DNA of 64,000 nt, from assembly GCA_963556145.1 (NCBI GenBank), contig OY744464.1, positions 4,712,001 to 4,776,000 on the forward strand, given 5' to 3'. The stretch is from Hygrocybe punicea. Lineage: Eukaryota; Basidiomycota; Agaricomycetes; Agaricales; Hygrophoraceae. A model generated the notes under the pieces. That model had not been told where the DNA came from. It worked only from the letters and a program-made list of their open reading frames with translations, and made no database searches. Position 1 is the stretch's first letter, and the number at the start of each line of letters is the position of its first letter. Of the stretch, positions 1-10,500 are shown piece by piece. The position numbers and the translations under genes were made by a program.

Positions 1-509
1 TGATGTGAGTAGTATGCCGGTTTCTGGCCGCCTCGGGCGAAGAGGGCAAAAATGGAGGGAGAATCACCAGGACCGCCAGCCATGACACCTTTCACAGCCT
101 CTTCACCCCAGCATTTGAGCGCGTGGTGTCAGAGATTGGCTGTAAACGTCTTGTCCTTTGAATCTTGGAACCGGCAGACACCACCGGCATCCGTCTTGCA
201 TTTGCGTGCAGCGCATGTGAAGAAGTGACACAAGCAACCATTGTGATACTTGATGGTGATGTTGGGCTTGAAAAATGAGTAAACCGGAGAGCGCCAGGTT
301 TTCTGTAGAGTTTCTAGATGGTAATTCAGCATGATAACAAAAATGTGAATGAGAATTTAATTACCCAGTTCTTTTTCTGGCTCAACCGTGGCACTTTCTC
401 CCCCAGAAGAAATACTGATGGTGCTGTTGGCATCATCGCGGCTACTGACAGACAAGTTTTCACATTCGAGGTGTTGTTCGTGGGGAGTGTTTCTTAGAAA
501 AACAGTTCC
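1..509 (-). pseudogene. hAT-like transposase fragment with BED-type zinc finger, broken
   Basis: Read on the minus strand, an acidic linker (ENLSVSSRDDANST...) splices through a short intron (about 315-366) into LETLQKTWRSPVYSFFKP. A Cys/His finger follows (HFFTCAARKC, then HHALKCWGEEA). The order 'TLQKTW..P.Y.FF' plus a CAA..C...H...CWGEEA finger is what I know from hAT-type transposases of agaricomycetes, where the finger binds the element ends. The frame is interrupted by an in-frame TGA at 129-131 exactly where the family has Arg before HHALKCWG; a single C-to-T change of CGA explains it. The frame then stays open to the window edge, so the catalytic part lies outside. A further stop lies upstream at 510-512. 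A dead copy is likely. Family assignment rests on motif memory only. Confidence 0.5.
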
Positions 510-619
510 TCACCAAGGGTTTCCGGAGTGCGACTTTGATCAGGAAATTACCTTGTTGTTCGGCAAGGGTGGATTTGTCCTTGTTTCAACTCAATGTACT
601 TACTCACTTGCTAGTGGGG

Positions 620-870
620 TTATAGGTTGAACCTAGTGATGATAGTTATATGAGATAACAATACAGTTATCTTATGCCAGTTGTTATTAGATAACAAGGC
701 AGTTATCTAATAGTAGTGGTTAAGGATATGAGATAGCAGTATACAGTTACCTATCAAGAGTAGTTGATACTTGATAACAATATACAATACCTGTCAAAGA
801 TTAGTTGATGTTAGATAACAATGAACAGTTACCTTGTAATAGATGTAAGTCAGAGTATATGACTTGAAGG
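620..870. repeat. Degenerate short repeats with a GATAACA core
   Basis: The string GATAACA recurs about every 40-60 bases (for example near 655, 690, 773 and 817). Most copies lie near a reverse-complement-like AGTTATC or AGTTACC, giving diverged direct and inverted units. It is AT-rich and has no open frame of note. It lies at one edge of the non-coding stretch that separates the two transposase-like pieces at 1-509 and 2470-2808, so it may belong to the end of an inserted element. Confidence 0.45.
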
Positions 871-1674
871 ATGAAAGTATAGTGAGGTCTTCCAATCAAG
901 GTAAGACTTTGAGATGATAGACACTCAAGCAAGGGTAGGTGATGAGTGTGAGTGGCAATGATGAACAATGAGCAAGAGGATAGTGAAAGTCAATGAGGGA
1001 TATGACAATAGACTATCAACAAAGGATGCGATGATATTGGATACGTGGATAAAATAAAAGTAACAAGAGCAGTTGATGTTCAAGATATCGGACAATATTC
1101 CAAAGCTTCAAATGCACATTGGCTACTAGTGCAGAATAAAGTACTGGGATATCTTTATGAAGATCAATAGTTTCTTGCCAGAAGAAGTTGACAATAGTGA
1201 CGGTACTATGTCAAGAATATTCTCAAACAAGTAATAAAAGACTATCAATATATATCTGATATTGATAACTCAATTAAACTTAATGTCTGAGACTAACAAG
1301 CTGACTGAGAATGGGACTGGGACTGTGACTGTGACTGTGACTGAATTGATGTACTGACTACTACCAAAAGTAGGTATGTACAAAGAAGAAGGGGGGGTTG
1401 AATCAAAGGAATGACTGACTGTCTCCTGCAGAAACTGGGCCCTATTTATACCTTTGGCTGCTGCAGGAGTCACTGTGAGTCATAGAAAGAATTTGAAATA
1501 AGTGGGTAGGGTGTGAATCATAAGGGAGTAATTATGAAATGGGGAGGGGGGTTTGTAAGCATAATATGAAATAAAAGTGCTAACTACTGAGTCATTAAAG
1601 AGTAATATGAAATGAAAAGTAGGGTGATGAGTAAAGAGGCGTAGGTCTGTAAACATAAAAGGAAAATGGGGCAT
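870..1674 (-). other. Non-coding stretch, possible LTR-like sequence in minus orientation
   Basis: On the minus strand, a TATA-type box (TATAAATAGGG around 1442-1452) is followed by a pyrimidine-rich stretch, a tandem CAGTCA run (1311-1345) and AT-rich sequence. This resembles the promoter half of a retrotransposon LTR. No terminal repeats, primer site or coding region could be confirmed, so the LTR reading is only a suggestion. Confidence 0.25.
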
Positions 1675-1870
1675 AGGTGGTGAGTCATAGACAGGAATTG
1701 GGGCATAATGCTGTGCAGGTATTGGAAATAGTGCACAGGTTGGTGAGTCATATAGAAGAATGGGGCATAATGCTGTGCAGGTATTGGAAATAGTGCACAG
1801 GTTGGTGAGTCATATAGAAGAATGGGGCATAATGTTGTGCAGGTATTGGAAATAGTACACAGGTTGGTGA
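1674..1870. repeat. 62-bp tandem repeat, about three copies
   Basis: The unit beginning CAGGTTGGTGAGTCA recurs at 1736 and 1798, a period of 62 bp. A preceding diverged copy starts near 1674 and a partial copy follows after 1860. Units two and three are almost identical; the first and last have drifted (for example TGCTGTGCAG versus TGTTGTGCAG). There is no coding potential. Such short arrays in fungal intergenic DNA usually arise by slippage or as part of element ends. Confidence 0.85.
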
Positions 1871-2469
1871 CTCATGTGGAGTCAATTACTGAGATTCCTA
1901 GGGTAGATGTGATGGGAATGCTGGCATAATTGGTCATAAAGGTCATAATTTGGTCATGATGAGCCATAGATGGTCCATATATGGTCATAGTAGTCATAAG
2001 ATGTTGAGGGTGGATCAACTGAGTCATCACAGGAGGGGATGAGTCAAGGGCTGATCTAATCTGTGATCTGGGGGGGTATTCTATGATTCTCCAGGAATCA
2101 TGGATCAAGGCTGAGTCATGCTATTTCAAATTGTGCTTGATAGATCAATTCTTCAGACAATGCTTCTTTTGATCAATAGATCTTGATGGATGATGTAAGA
2201 TGGTGCTTCTTATCTTGTTTTGGTCCAACTGAGATAAGATTGTGGCTGTGCAGCTTCTTTGATCTTTTGATCTTGATGCCTGATATGGTCCTGCGTTTAG
2301 CTAATGTCTTATCCTTAGCAGTTAAGTTAAGGATAATTCATCTAATAACTAATCCTTTAACTGATATGTGTCTCTCAACTTGGGACAGTGTCCTGGGGTA
2401 GTGTCCTTGTCTTTTCTTATCAGTGGAGGTAAGGTAGCTTAACTTGAACTTTATTCTTGTTATTGGCTA

Positions 2470-2808
2470 CTATTCCTTCAGGCTGATAAACTCAGATGTC
2501 CTTGCTGTCAGCTTGATACCATGTTTGATCCAAAACCACTTTGGATCATGACAGAGGATGGATGAAGTGTTGGACAGTGTTGAATGAGAGAGTTTGGCCT
2601 TCTTGAACGGTCGTCCAAAAACCTTCTTTCCCTTCTTGAGAGCTGACTTGACAGAGTCAACAACCCTGGAAACAGCCAAGCGCGAACTCTTGGATGATGT
2701 AACAGATGGTGCACCAGACTTTGAAGGAAGGGATGAAGTAACAGAAGGTGCCACAGACTTCGAAGGGGTAGCAGCGGTGGGAATTGGAGACAGTTTTTTT
2801 TTGGGCAT
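2470..2808 (-). pseudogene. Lys/Ser-rich N-terminal piece, possibly of the hAT-like element
   Basis: The 112-residue frame begins MPKKKLSPIPTAATPSKS. It has two near-repeats (SVAPSVTSS, SGAPSVTSS) and then a strongly basic stretch (SALKKGKKVFGRPFKKAK) before ending in unrelated-looking sequence. A short Ser/Thr-rich leader followed by a basic patch is a plausible amino end for the hAT-like protein whose finger exon lies at 1-509 on the same strand. If so, about 2 kb of repeat sequence now separates the parts. The link is inference; the frame could be chance or another element's protein. Confidence 0.3.
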
Positions 2809-2965
2809 GATGAAAATGGGGAAGTGGGCTACTTACTGTGACTACACTATCAGAGGTGCTTTTTATCCCCTCCTTAGACCACTGTTCAATATCGGAGTAT
2901 TTCATAGACAGAGAGGAGGTGAGATTGCCAATTTTGAGGGAATCAGATTTGGGACAGGTACGTAA

Positions 2966-3720
2966 CCATCAAAGCAATATTGCAAAGCTGGGTGCGTTGA
3001 TACACAGCGCACGTCCCTAAGCACGGAAACATTCTATTGGACCTATTCTAGCTTCGACATGCTGCGATTCACTGCGATTGATTGCGAAACATCCTGATTT
3101 ATATGTATCTCCATTGCGATGCGACTGCGATATGCACGCGATATGGGCGATAATTTGACATTATGGCGATTTTCTTCAGAGCGCTTCGGCCCCCTTTGGA
3201 AACATATTTCGAGCCTCTCCGACATCACCCACGCTTGTACCGTTCACCCTATTCCATTCCGATTCCGTTCTGGTTCCAGGGAAGTCTTTATGCGACATGT
3301 TTCACTTATTTCAAACACTATAGCTCCTATCCTCTAGATATTTTGGAAATTGCTTCGCATGGTGTTATACCCTTTGTTTCAGTTCCATTTCATTCCTATT
3401 GCACCATAGTTCCGTCGCGCACCGTCTATTTGTCTTGCCTTCTTCACCCTTTATTGTCCTAACAACCAACTTCGCATAAATACCCCCTATAGTTTACATA
3501 CTAGAGAGACGTCTTGTATACCCCCAATTCCAGTCTATCATATCACCTCTTTACTGCGCTGTCCATGCGATAGCTCCGCTGTGCTCTATTAAACTTTGCC
3601 TTCCTTCTACAAAGTGCTACGTATACGCCGAAAACATCGCCGACTGTTTCGCACACGCTGCGCACATCGCGCACATCGGAAACATCATTGCCACTATCCA
3701 GAGCACCTCTGCGTATTTTT
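2966..3720 (+). other. Non-coding stretch, possible Gypsy-like LTR fragment
   Basis: Many GCGAT/CGCGAT repeats (3060-3150) precede a TATA-like box (CATAAATACCCC near 3474) and an AATAAA-like signal (TATTAAACTTTGCC near 3588). The order promoter box, 100 bases, poly(A)-like signal fits an LTR. CGGAAACAT occurs near both ends (3024 and 3676). No internal retroelement genes are present, and target duplications were not found. Confidence 0.3.
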
Positions 3721-4760
3721 ATTAACCTTTTGGATTGAGATTGAACCCCTCAGAATTCGTACAGCACTGTGGTAGAGTTGGTATTTGATTCCGTTCACAT
3801 TACCGCAGTGCACCCTTTCAGTGTGTGGAGGATATGAAAAACCCTCGAGTACCCGTGGTATACAGGTAAAGGTGACGGTGTCACCAAGGGTCCCAGGATA
3901 ACACACCGTGACCCTTACCCCTGACACCCTTGGGCCAAACCTGCAGTTTTACCCCTACCCCTGCGGAACCCTACCCCTCACAAATGAGGTTAAGCATGAA
4001 GCCCACCAGAGACCCCCCTATCTACCTCATGAGGGTGACAACAACGTCAATTGATGTGCATCTGGCCCACGCGAGGTATGGGGCTCCAGGTGCCCATGGT
4101 GTACTGGGTACCCACCATCTACCACCATACCACCATCATTTAGGCATGGTATGTACTCATTATCCAAACGGGTGCAGGTACAGTGACAGGTGTGGTGTCT
4201 GGAAATTGGACCAGCAGTATACCCATGTAGGGCCTTACAGATCACATGGATCTATATCCTCTTCATGTCCCGCATTGTTCCCATCCATTTCCACTCTGGT
4301 ATGACCAATTCTGCTCAATTCTGCTGATTTCCATCAATTCCACTCCAGATTCCCCCTCCAGAATCATTCCTATCAACAATGTGATGTTCCTAATGACCTG
4401 GAATCAGTATGTATATACTTGTATATCATGTTTCTTCATTTCCCATCTCTCAGCACATAGGTCTTTACTCCTGTTCCCCTCTCCACTTCACCCCTATCAT
4501 TTACAGCCTTCACTTGTAGCACAGAGTTACTACAGCACAGGACTCTTCCTAGTAGTATAAAGATGTACTTTTACACTACAAAATACAAGTTATCAAGTTA
4601 TCACCACACTTCAGCTCGATAGTTTAGTTCTCTCTTCATATTCTACCTATTCCTCTTCATCCTTTTCCTACACTTCACCTCTGTTCCAGAACCCCTGGAT
4701 CTGGGCTGTGATTGATTATAACAAACCTTACACAAGACCTATTACTCCTACAATCACTTT
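3720..4760. other. Intergenic stretch rich in TACCCC strings
   Basis: This stretch carries short ACCCCTACCCC and GTGACAC strings (3900-3990), then AT-rich sequence. All open frames are short, and none resembles a known protein. The TACCC strings match those at 12,000-12,110 and 12,490-12,770, so this pentamer-rich DNA is shared across the repeat block. Confidence 0.4.
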
Positions 4761-5384
4761 CTAGCTGACACTCGCCATCACAGCATACTTTGGACAGTGT
4801 GACCAGAGGTCTGGGTCACTTGCTGGGTGGACATTCTGGCCCCTGGTGAGAGGGAGAATGACATTTTGCACTAATGTGAGCATAGTTGCACTTGTTGCCA
4901 GAGTTATATTTGTTGTTGTTCCAACAGCAGCAGGGATTGTGTTTGTTGGACTGAGGAGGCATTCCACTGGCTCTCTGGGCATTGTGGTGTCTGTCCCAGG
5001 AATAGACCCAGTGAAGTTGTAGGTCAGTAAATTAATGGGCATCTGTGAGCAGGAGGTCTCATAGCTGGGTGACCCAAATGTATATTCCTTTGTCAAGTGT
5101 GATAACATGGCTGTGCTGTTCTGTAGGGAGTCTGGAAAATAGTCTGGAAATGTAGCAACCATACTGCTGCAGTTCCTGTACATTGAAGGTGATGGTCTTG
5201 GCAGGGCATGATGGGCCAAGGGAAAACACGAAGGAGCCAACTTATTCTTTTCATGTATTTGAAGTGGATATAGTGAAGAGTCCTGACAAGACATGATAGA
5301 GATTGAGAGTGCAACCTGAGATGACATTGGACCACTCAGAGTGGGAAAATTGTAGGCAGCCAGTGGTGTTGAGGATATACACAT
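4761..5384 (-). CDS. Orphan 207-residue open frame, unrecognised
   Basis: This is the longest ATG-initiated frame on the minus strand within the repeat block that is not obviously low-complexity. It starts MCISSTPLAAYNF. It contains Cys and several N-x-S/T sites (for example YNFTGSIPG, LQNSTAML, TNITLAT) but no clear signal peptide, membrane segment or known domain. It lies 95 bp from the hairpin MITE at 5479-5584 and has no genic neighbour. It may be the remains of an element-encoded or lineage-specific protein, or a chance frame. I do not recognise it. Confidence 0.25.
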   Translation of the reverse strand: MCISSTPLAAYNFPTLSGPMSSQVALSISIMSCQDSSLYPLQIHEKNKLAPSCFPLAHHALPRPSPSMYRNCSSMVATFPDYFPDSLQNSTAMLSHLTKEYTFGSPSYETSCSQMPINLLTYNFTGSIPGTDTTMPREPVECLLSPTNTIPAAVGTTTNITLATSATMLTLVQNVILPLTRGQNVHPASDPDLWSHCPKYAVMASVS

Positions 5385-5478
5385 GGATCTTGTCTGTTAT
5401 AAGGAAGGGGAAAGATGTAATGGATGGAGTGATTCACAGATGACCCATGGGCAAACAGAGACACCCTCTGTTTCAGAG

Positions 5479-5584
5479 TAGTGTTGCCTCAACTTGGCTG
5501 GTTAGGAAAAGCTGATCCTGGTTGTGCACCACAAATCAGAACTGGGATCAGCTTTTCCTGACCAGCCAAGTTGAGGCAACACTA
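5479..5584. mobile_element. Hairpin MITE, 106 bp, TA-flanked
   Basis: The ends TAGTGTTGCCTCAAC and GTTGAGGCAACACTA are reverse complements. The inverted match continues about 39 bp into the element (to GGAAAAGCTGATCC), leaving a loop of about 25 bp. The terminal TA on both sides suggests a TA target duplication, as in Tc1/mariner-type non-autonomous elements. A larger relative with the same termini is at 12089-12289. Confidence 0.85.
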
Positions 5585-6400
5585 GTGCAGGCCTTTGAGT
5601 GTGGGAGCCTAGTGAAGTCCAGGCATGATTAGACTATAGTAAAGAAACTTTAAAATCAACTAAATCCCATGTTTCAATCAGCAAAAAGGATTTTTTTTAT
5701 TACTAAATCCCCATTTTTTATTACATTTTCCTTGACTAGTCCTGACTAGTCCTGACTTTTCCTGACTTTTCATTTTTACAGAGCATCATGTGTCTCAGCG
5801 ACTAAAGTTAGGCTCAAAAGTCACAGAATACAGCACCAGGAATAATCTGAGCTCCAATTTACCTAGAAAATTTCCAAATAGAGTAATAACCTGTTTGGAA
5901 ACATGTTACCATTGCTATGACTTACTGAGTTTAGGGCTAAAGTGAAGAACATGAGGAACTCAGTCAGCCAAATATGAATGACTTTATTGGATAACGCCTC
6001 AAGTGAAGAACATGAGGAACTATCTACAAGTGAGACAGAGGGTCCAAAAAAAAGGATACCTCAATGACTGAGGTGTCAACTACACTAGGTTAGGTATAAA
6101 TCCTCTTGAAGGATAGGAGGATAGCTACAGAAGCATCAGTAAATTCACACGACCTTTTTTTGCACCTTTGGACACTTTTTCAAGAGGTTAAAGTACAATA
6201 AGGGGTCAAGGGATTCACCTTTTAAAAGCCAGGTGGGGTTTCTTGGAAAAGGTCAATCTTCTTGAGAAACGTGTCTGCTCTTGTGAAAGCTCAGAAAACC
6301 TGGCAAAAGCTAAGGTAAAACTTATTGATTTCTCATTCAAAAAGAGACAAAAAAGTTCGAAAAGAAATTAAAAATTTCATTATAATAGTACCTATTTTAC
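5585..6400. other. Gene-free stretch with small direct repeats
   Basis: It contains a tandem CCTGACTAGT/CCTGACTTTT run (about 5735-5772) and a 20-bp direct repeat (AGTGAAGAACATGAGGAACT) at about 5940 and 6001. The rest is AT-rich and without gene-like frames. Confidence 0.6.
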
Positions 6401-7560
6401 AAAATGTAATTGAATGGACTGCTGCAATGGATGCGCCGTCAGTACTGCTGTTGCTGCCACAGCCGCTGTCATTGCTGCCACAATTGCCGTCACCGTCATT
6501 GCCCATGGCATCACATCCGCTGCCATTGCAATTGTTGCCATCGTCACTGGGGCTCACTGCCAGTACCTGATGTTGCTGGGAAATACCGCGGCCACCATTT
6601 TGTTCGTTGTCGTGGCCATCATCACTGTCGTTGTTGTCGCAGCTGCTGCTGTCCAGCCATTGTTGTGTCCCTGCCTGTAGGTGCCGTGAGTAACAATGTG
6701 AGAGGACACAAACTTACAAGAATGGGATGCCACCCTCTCGCTGTTTTAGCTCAAACGCGCGTTGTCGCTAAGGCCCCACATCCCCCTCATCAATGCCGTT
6801 TCATTGTTGGGCATTGTAAACTGGGCGCTGCGTTGTCTAGCACTGCTGTGGGGCAATGGTGTGGTTGAGATTGGTAGTGGTGGTGGTAATGGCCAAGTAT
6901 TGTAGTGGTCGTTGAAGGTTGGGGGTGGTGGCGGCGGCGATGGTGGTGGTGGTCGAGGTTGGCGGCGGTTGATGGTGGCTTGGTGGTTGATGCCAGTGGT
7001 GGTGGTGGTATCGCATCGGTATATTGGTGTTGGCAGCGGCGTGTTGGTGGGTGATTTGACGCGTTGGTAGCAGTCGTGCTGGTGTGTGTTGGTGAGACTA
7101 GATTAGAATATAAAAACACTTACATTTGCTACAGCGGGGATGGGCACACCATCCCTGCTGCCATTCTTGCTCATCTGACCTGCTCGCGGTTGGTGTTCGA
7201 TGTTGGTGGTAGCTGATGTGGTGGTCTATGCTGAAGCCGCACCCATCCAATGTGTTGCTGTCATCGTCATGGCGCCACCCGCCATTTTGTTACCGCTGCT
7301 GCATTCACTGAAGTAACAGTGAAGTAGGTACTTACCTTAGGGACCCTATGTTAGGGTGGTGGACTCGGAGGTAGTGATGGTGTTTACTGTTCTTGCTTCG
7401 CCACTGTGGCCACCACTGGTGATGGTGTTGTAGCTGTTGCATTGCCACTGCCGTTGGGTCCTGAAGGAGGTGGTGTGGTTGTTTAAAAGAGGTCAGTCGC
7501 TCACCTTGTGGTTTGAAACGAACCATGGACAAATAAAACCAAACTGTAGACTTAGACATT
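6400..7560. repeat. Triplet-rich low-complexity block (GCT/GCC and GGT)
   Basis: The left part (6415-6690) is dominated by GCTGCC/GTTGCC/ATTGCC triplets and the right part (6850-7060) by GGT/GGTGGC triplets. All frames through it encode Ala/Val/His- or Thr/His-rich strings without domain character. I regard these open frames as by-products of base composition, not genes. Confidence 0.6.
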
Positions 7561-8200
7561 TTCGACCCATGTATATATTATATAATCATCTGCACTGAAC
7601 TACTAAAAAGTACTAAGGAAATAAAAAAGGGAGAAAAGTAGTAAGGACATGAAAAAAAGTTGAAAAAAAGATAAAATGGTAAAGTACAGACAATGGAATA
7701 TATGAAAAGTGAAAGCTGTAAAAGTTGCCAAGTAGTGAAATAGGTCAAAGTGCTTATACCAGCAGATATAAAAGTGTTGAAAAAAAGCAGTTAAAGAGTA
7801 AAGTTGACATAGACAGCAAAAGCTTTAAAAGATGTACAAGATATCAAGTTGAACAACAGGTCAAAGTGCTACAAAGCACTTTAAGAGCTTTACAAGCAGA
7901 TATAAAACACATGATGGAAGATTAATAGGCATTAATAGTAATAAACACTGGCTCTATTATAGATTCTCCATACTATTGAGAGGGAAGGGGAAAAAAAAAT
8001 TAGACTTTAATTTTTTTTTTTATAAGTTCAAAAATATAAGTTGATAAAGATAAAAATCTTGTTCAAGTGAATGAAAAAGAAGATAAAAAAGTAGAAAAAA
8101 AGTACAAGAGCTGAAAGGTGTCAAAAAAGGTCATGTGAATTTACTGATGAAACAGGAGGTATATAACAAATACAAAAAACAAGAGTCCATATAAAACATA
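7561..8200. other. AT-rich stretch with AAAAG/GTAAAGT-type repeats
   Basis: This is A-rich on the plus strand, with degenerate repeats around 7725-7910: CAGATATAAAA occurs twice and GGTCAAAGTGCT occurs twice about 120 bp apart. A 66-residue Lys-rich frame spans these repeats but looks like a product of them. No gene is supported. Confidence 0.5.
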
Positions 8201-8720
8201 AAGGGGCATACTTGAAAATGTATTTGTCAGTTTGCTAACTCAAATTATGACATCAAATGATGTGCTATGAAAAAGATTGTAGGAAGAAAGTCATCCATTC
8301 TTTCAAGGGCTGGCAGTATATATACTATGTTTTTCTTCATTTCTTTTGCTCTTTGAGCCAATATTAGATCTATACTATGTTTGTCTTACTAGAATTAAAA
8401 TATCACAAAAATCATAAATATTAGCTCAAAGAACAAAAATAAAGAAAAATATGGTATGTGCAGTTCTAGCCCTTGAAAAAATGAACAACTTTCTTCCTAA
8501 AATCTTCATTATAGGAGATCATTTGATGCCATAGTTTGACAACATCATTTTGGGTGTCAAAAAATACTAGTTTACCTTTTATTTCCCCTATAACTCATCA
8601 TGTGCTGAATATTGTCTAAATATAAAAATAGGAGTGGATTTCCCTCTATAACTATCTTAATCCATGCAGTATTCACGAGATATAAGATCCAGCACTGGAA
8701 ATTCCACCAAGTCCAAATTT
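8200..8720. mobile_element. Decayed copy of the large foldback element
   Basis: The segment matches the central part of the palindrome at 10913-11709 with many substitutions. A left arm holds TTCAAGGGCTGGCAGTATA. A loop is flanked by GAGCCAATATTAG and AATATTAGCTC, and a right arm holds TTCTAGCCCTTGAAAAAATG and TTTGATGCCATA. The right arm continues to CCATGCAGTATTCACGAGATA, but the left arm is shortened. The lower arm-to-arm identity marks it as an older insertion of the same family. Confidence 0.7.
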
Positions 8721-8827
8721 CTCAATTGATTGAAAAAAAACATTTACTGCCATGAATGATGAAACAGCTGTAAATACATGAGGATTATCAGGAAACCTGG
8801 AACCCTCCGAAAACCTGCCTGACCTTT

Positions 8828-9022
8828 TTGTTGAAAATTTGTTGGCAGCTTGTTATAATTTTGCAAGCAATTTGTAGTTGCAAAATTCAATCCAAATATA
8901 TCCTTTTTGTTGCTTATTTTTTTTAATTTTCCATCCTTTAACAAAGGTACTATTTGAATTGGATTTTGCAACTGCAAAATTGGTTGAAAAATTATAACAA
9001 GCTGCCAACAATTTTTCAACAA
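8828..9022. repeat. 195-bp imperfect hairpin
   Basis: The left arm starts TTGTTGAAAATTTGTTGGCA and the right arm ends with its near-complement (TGCCAACAATTTTTCAACAA). Pairing continues through TTATAATTTT and TTGCAA..CAATT motifs on both sides, leaving an AT-rich loop of roughly 60-70 bp. No frame of interest is present. It is probably a small foldback element. Confidence 0.7.
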
Positions 9023-9349
9023 TTTTCCCAGGTGCAAAATAATGCAGTGTCAGCAATGTGAGCTGTAATGCTCATAAACTCCTTGGCACTCACCCTCCCA
9101 CTCTCATTTTGAACCTTCTTCCACCCTCCAGCATCTTTTTTCCACCCTCTTCCACCTTCTCCTATCCTGGCCTCCAGCACTAGGGCCATACAGGGGTAGG
9201 GGGTAACACCTAGGCTATGGGATATAGGGGTGGGGGGGTACATCAGGAAAACACAGGTTTACTTAATTGACTTAGTGGACTTAAACACACTTAAACACAC
9301 TTAACCATAAATTAAAAGAACTTAATTTTAACTAAGAATAAAAGTTCAA

Positions 9350-10500
9350 CTTTTATACCAGTATAATGCTACTAGTAGTTGCAGTTAGTACTTGTGCCGG
9401 TTCTAGTGCTGGCACTGGTGCTGTGCCGGTCTGTGTCCTTACTGTCATGCTGAGAAGTTGAAAAAAGCAAAGTCCATACTTTACCTTTGTTTGGTCCATG
9501 TTCACTTTTGTCTTCACACGCATACCAACACCTGCACCCGCGCGCCAGAACCAGTGCCTACGCCAGTACCAGCATGGCATAGCAGAGGGCATCTTATAGG
9601 TAAAAAACTCGACCCGAAGTTTCTTCCTCATTGATGTGCTTTTAGGACAGTGAGGACAATAATGAGAGCAATGAAAATGAGGCGGAGGACAAGAATTGTG
9701 GAGGCAAGGACAGCAAGGCCAATGACCAGGATGACAAGGCCAATGTCCAGCATGGCCAGCATGGCAACGAGGATGGCGGTGGTTGCAACCATGACAACAG
9801 GACATGCAGGACGGCACGACCAGGATGGCGACTAGGATGATGAGCACTAACACCCCACCAGCATGCACACCATGGTGGTACCAGCAAGCAGTGCCAGCGC
9901 AGGCCAGGAGGAGCAGTGCTGGGACCAGCCAGCACGATGGTGAGGATGGCGTCGAGGTGGAATGTTTCAAGTAAGCCAAGCCACTTTCTTCTCTTGCCAC
10001 TAGCAATGGGTACTCACACAGGTACCCATGCCAGTGTCAGTTCTAGCACTGGCACCAGCATTAGCACCAGCAACAGCATCACCACTGGCAGTGCCAGCGC
10101 TGCATCAGTACCATGGCATGCGTTTCTGCAGCAGCGCAATCAGGCTGCTATTATGGGGGGCAAAGTGATGCTGGTGGGCTCTCATAACGTACTGCTTACC
10201 CTCTCTGCTGCTGCCCTTTGAGAAGTTGACATCCACGGCTCATTCCAACATGCACCTACCCCACTGCCCTCGCACACACCAGTTCCAGCATGGCACACTG
10301 ATGGCACCAGCACAGCACACCAACGGTGCCAGCATGGCACAACAATGGTGCCAGCTGGCACTAGCACCAGCACCCATGCCAGTACCAGCATGGCAACAGT
10401 GCCAGTGCTGGTGGTGATCACGAGGACAAGGATGATGGAAACGAGGTCTTCAAATGCACCAGCGCAGAGCAAATGTCTATCCTTGTAAGCCCTTTTATTG
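9350..10500. repeat. Low-complexity CCAGCA / GCCAGTACCAG block
   Basis: Short units such as GGCACCAGCA, GCCAGTACCAGCATGGCA and GACAAGGCCAATG recur irregularly over more than 1 kb. Long open frames on both strands are His/Cys/Ala- or Thr/Ser-rich and mirror the repeats, so I do not call them genes. Confidence 0.6.

Noticed and set aside
2509..2524. Minus-strand TGGTATCAAGCTG resembling a retrotransposon primer-binding site
   Set aside because: No LTR end abuts it and no gag/pol sequence follows within the window.
3900..4000. ACCCCTACCCC strings as possible telomere repeats
   Set aside because: The unit is not the fungal TTAGGG repeat, and the strings are short, irregular and scattered through the block.
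6410..6868. 152-codon His/Cys-rich frame on the plus strand
   Set aside because: It follows GCTGCC/CATTGC triplet bias in all frames and shows no domain.
9353..10006. 217-codon minus-strand frame with hydrophobic and Cys/His-rich parts
   Set aside because: It lies entirely in CCAGCA-type low-complexity DNA, and the opposite strand and other frames are equally open.
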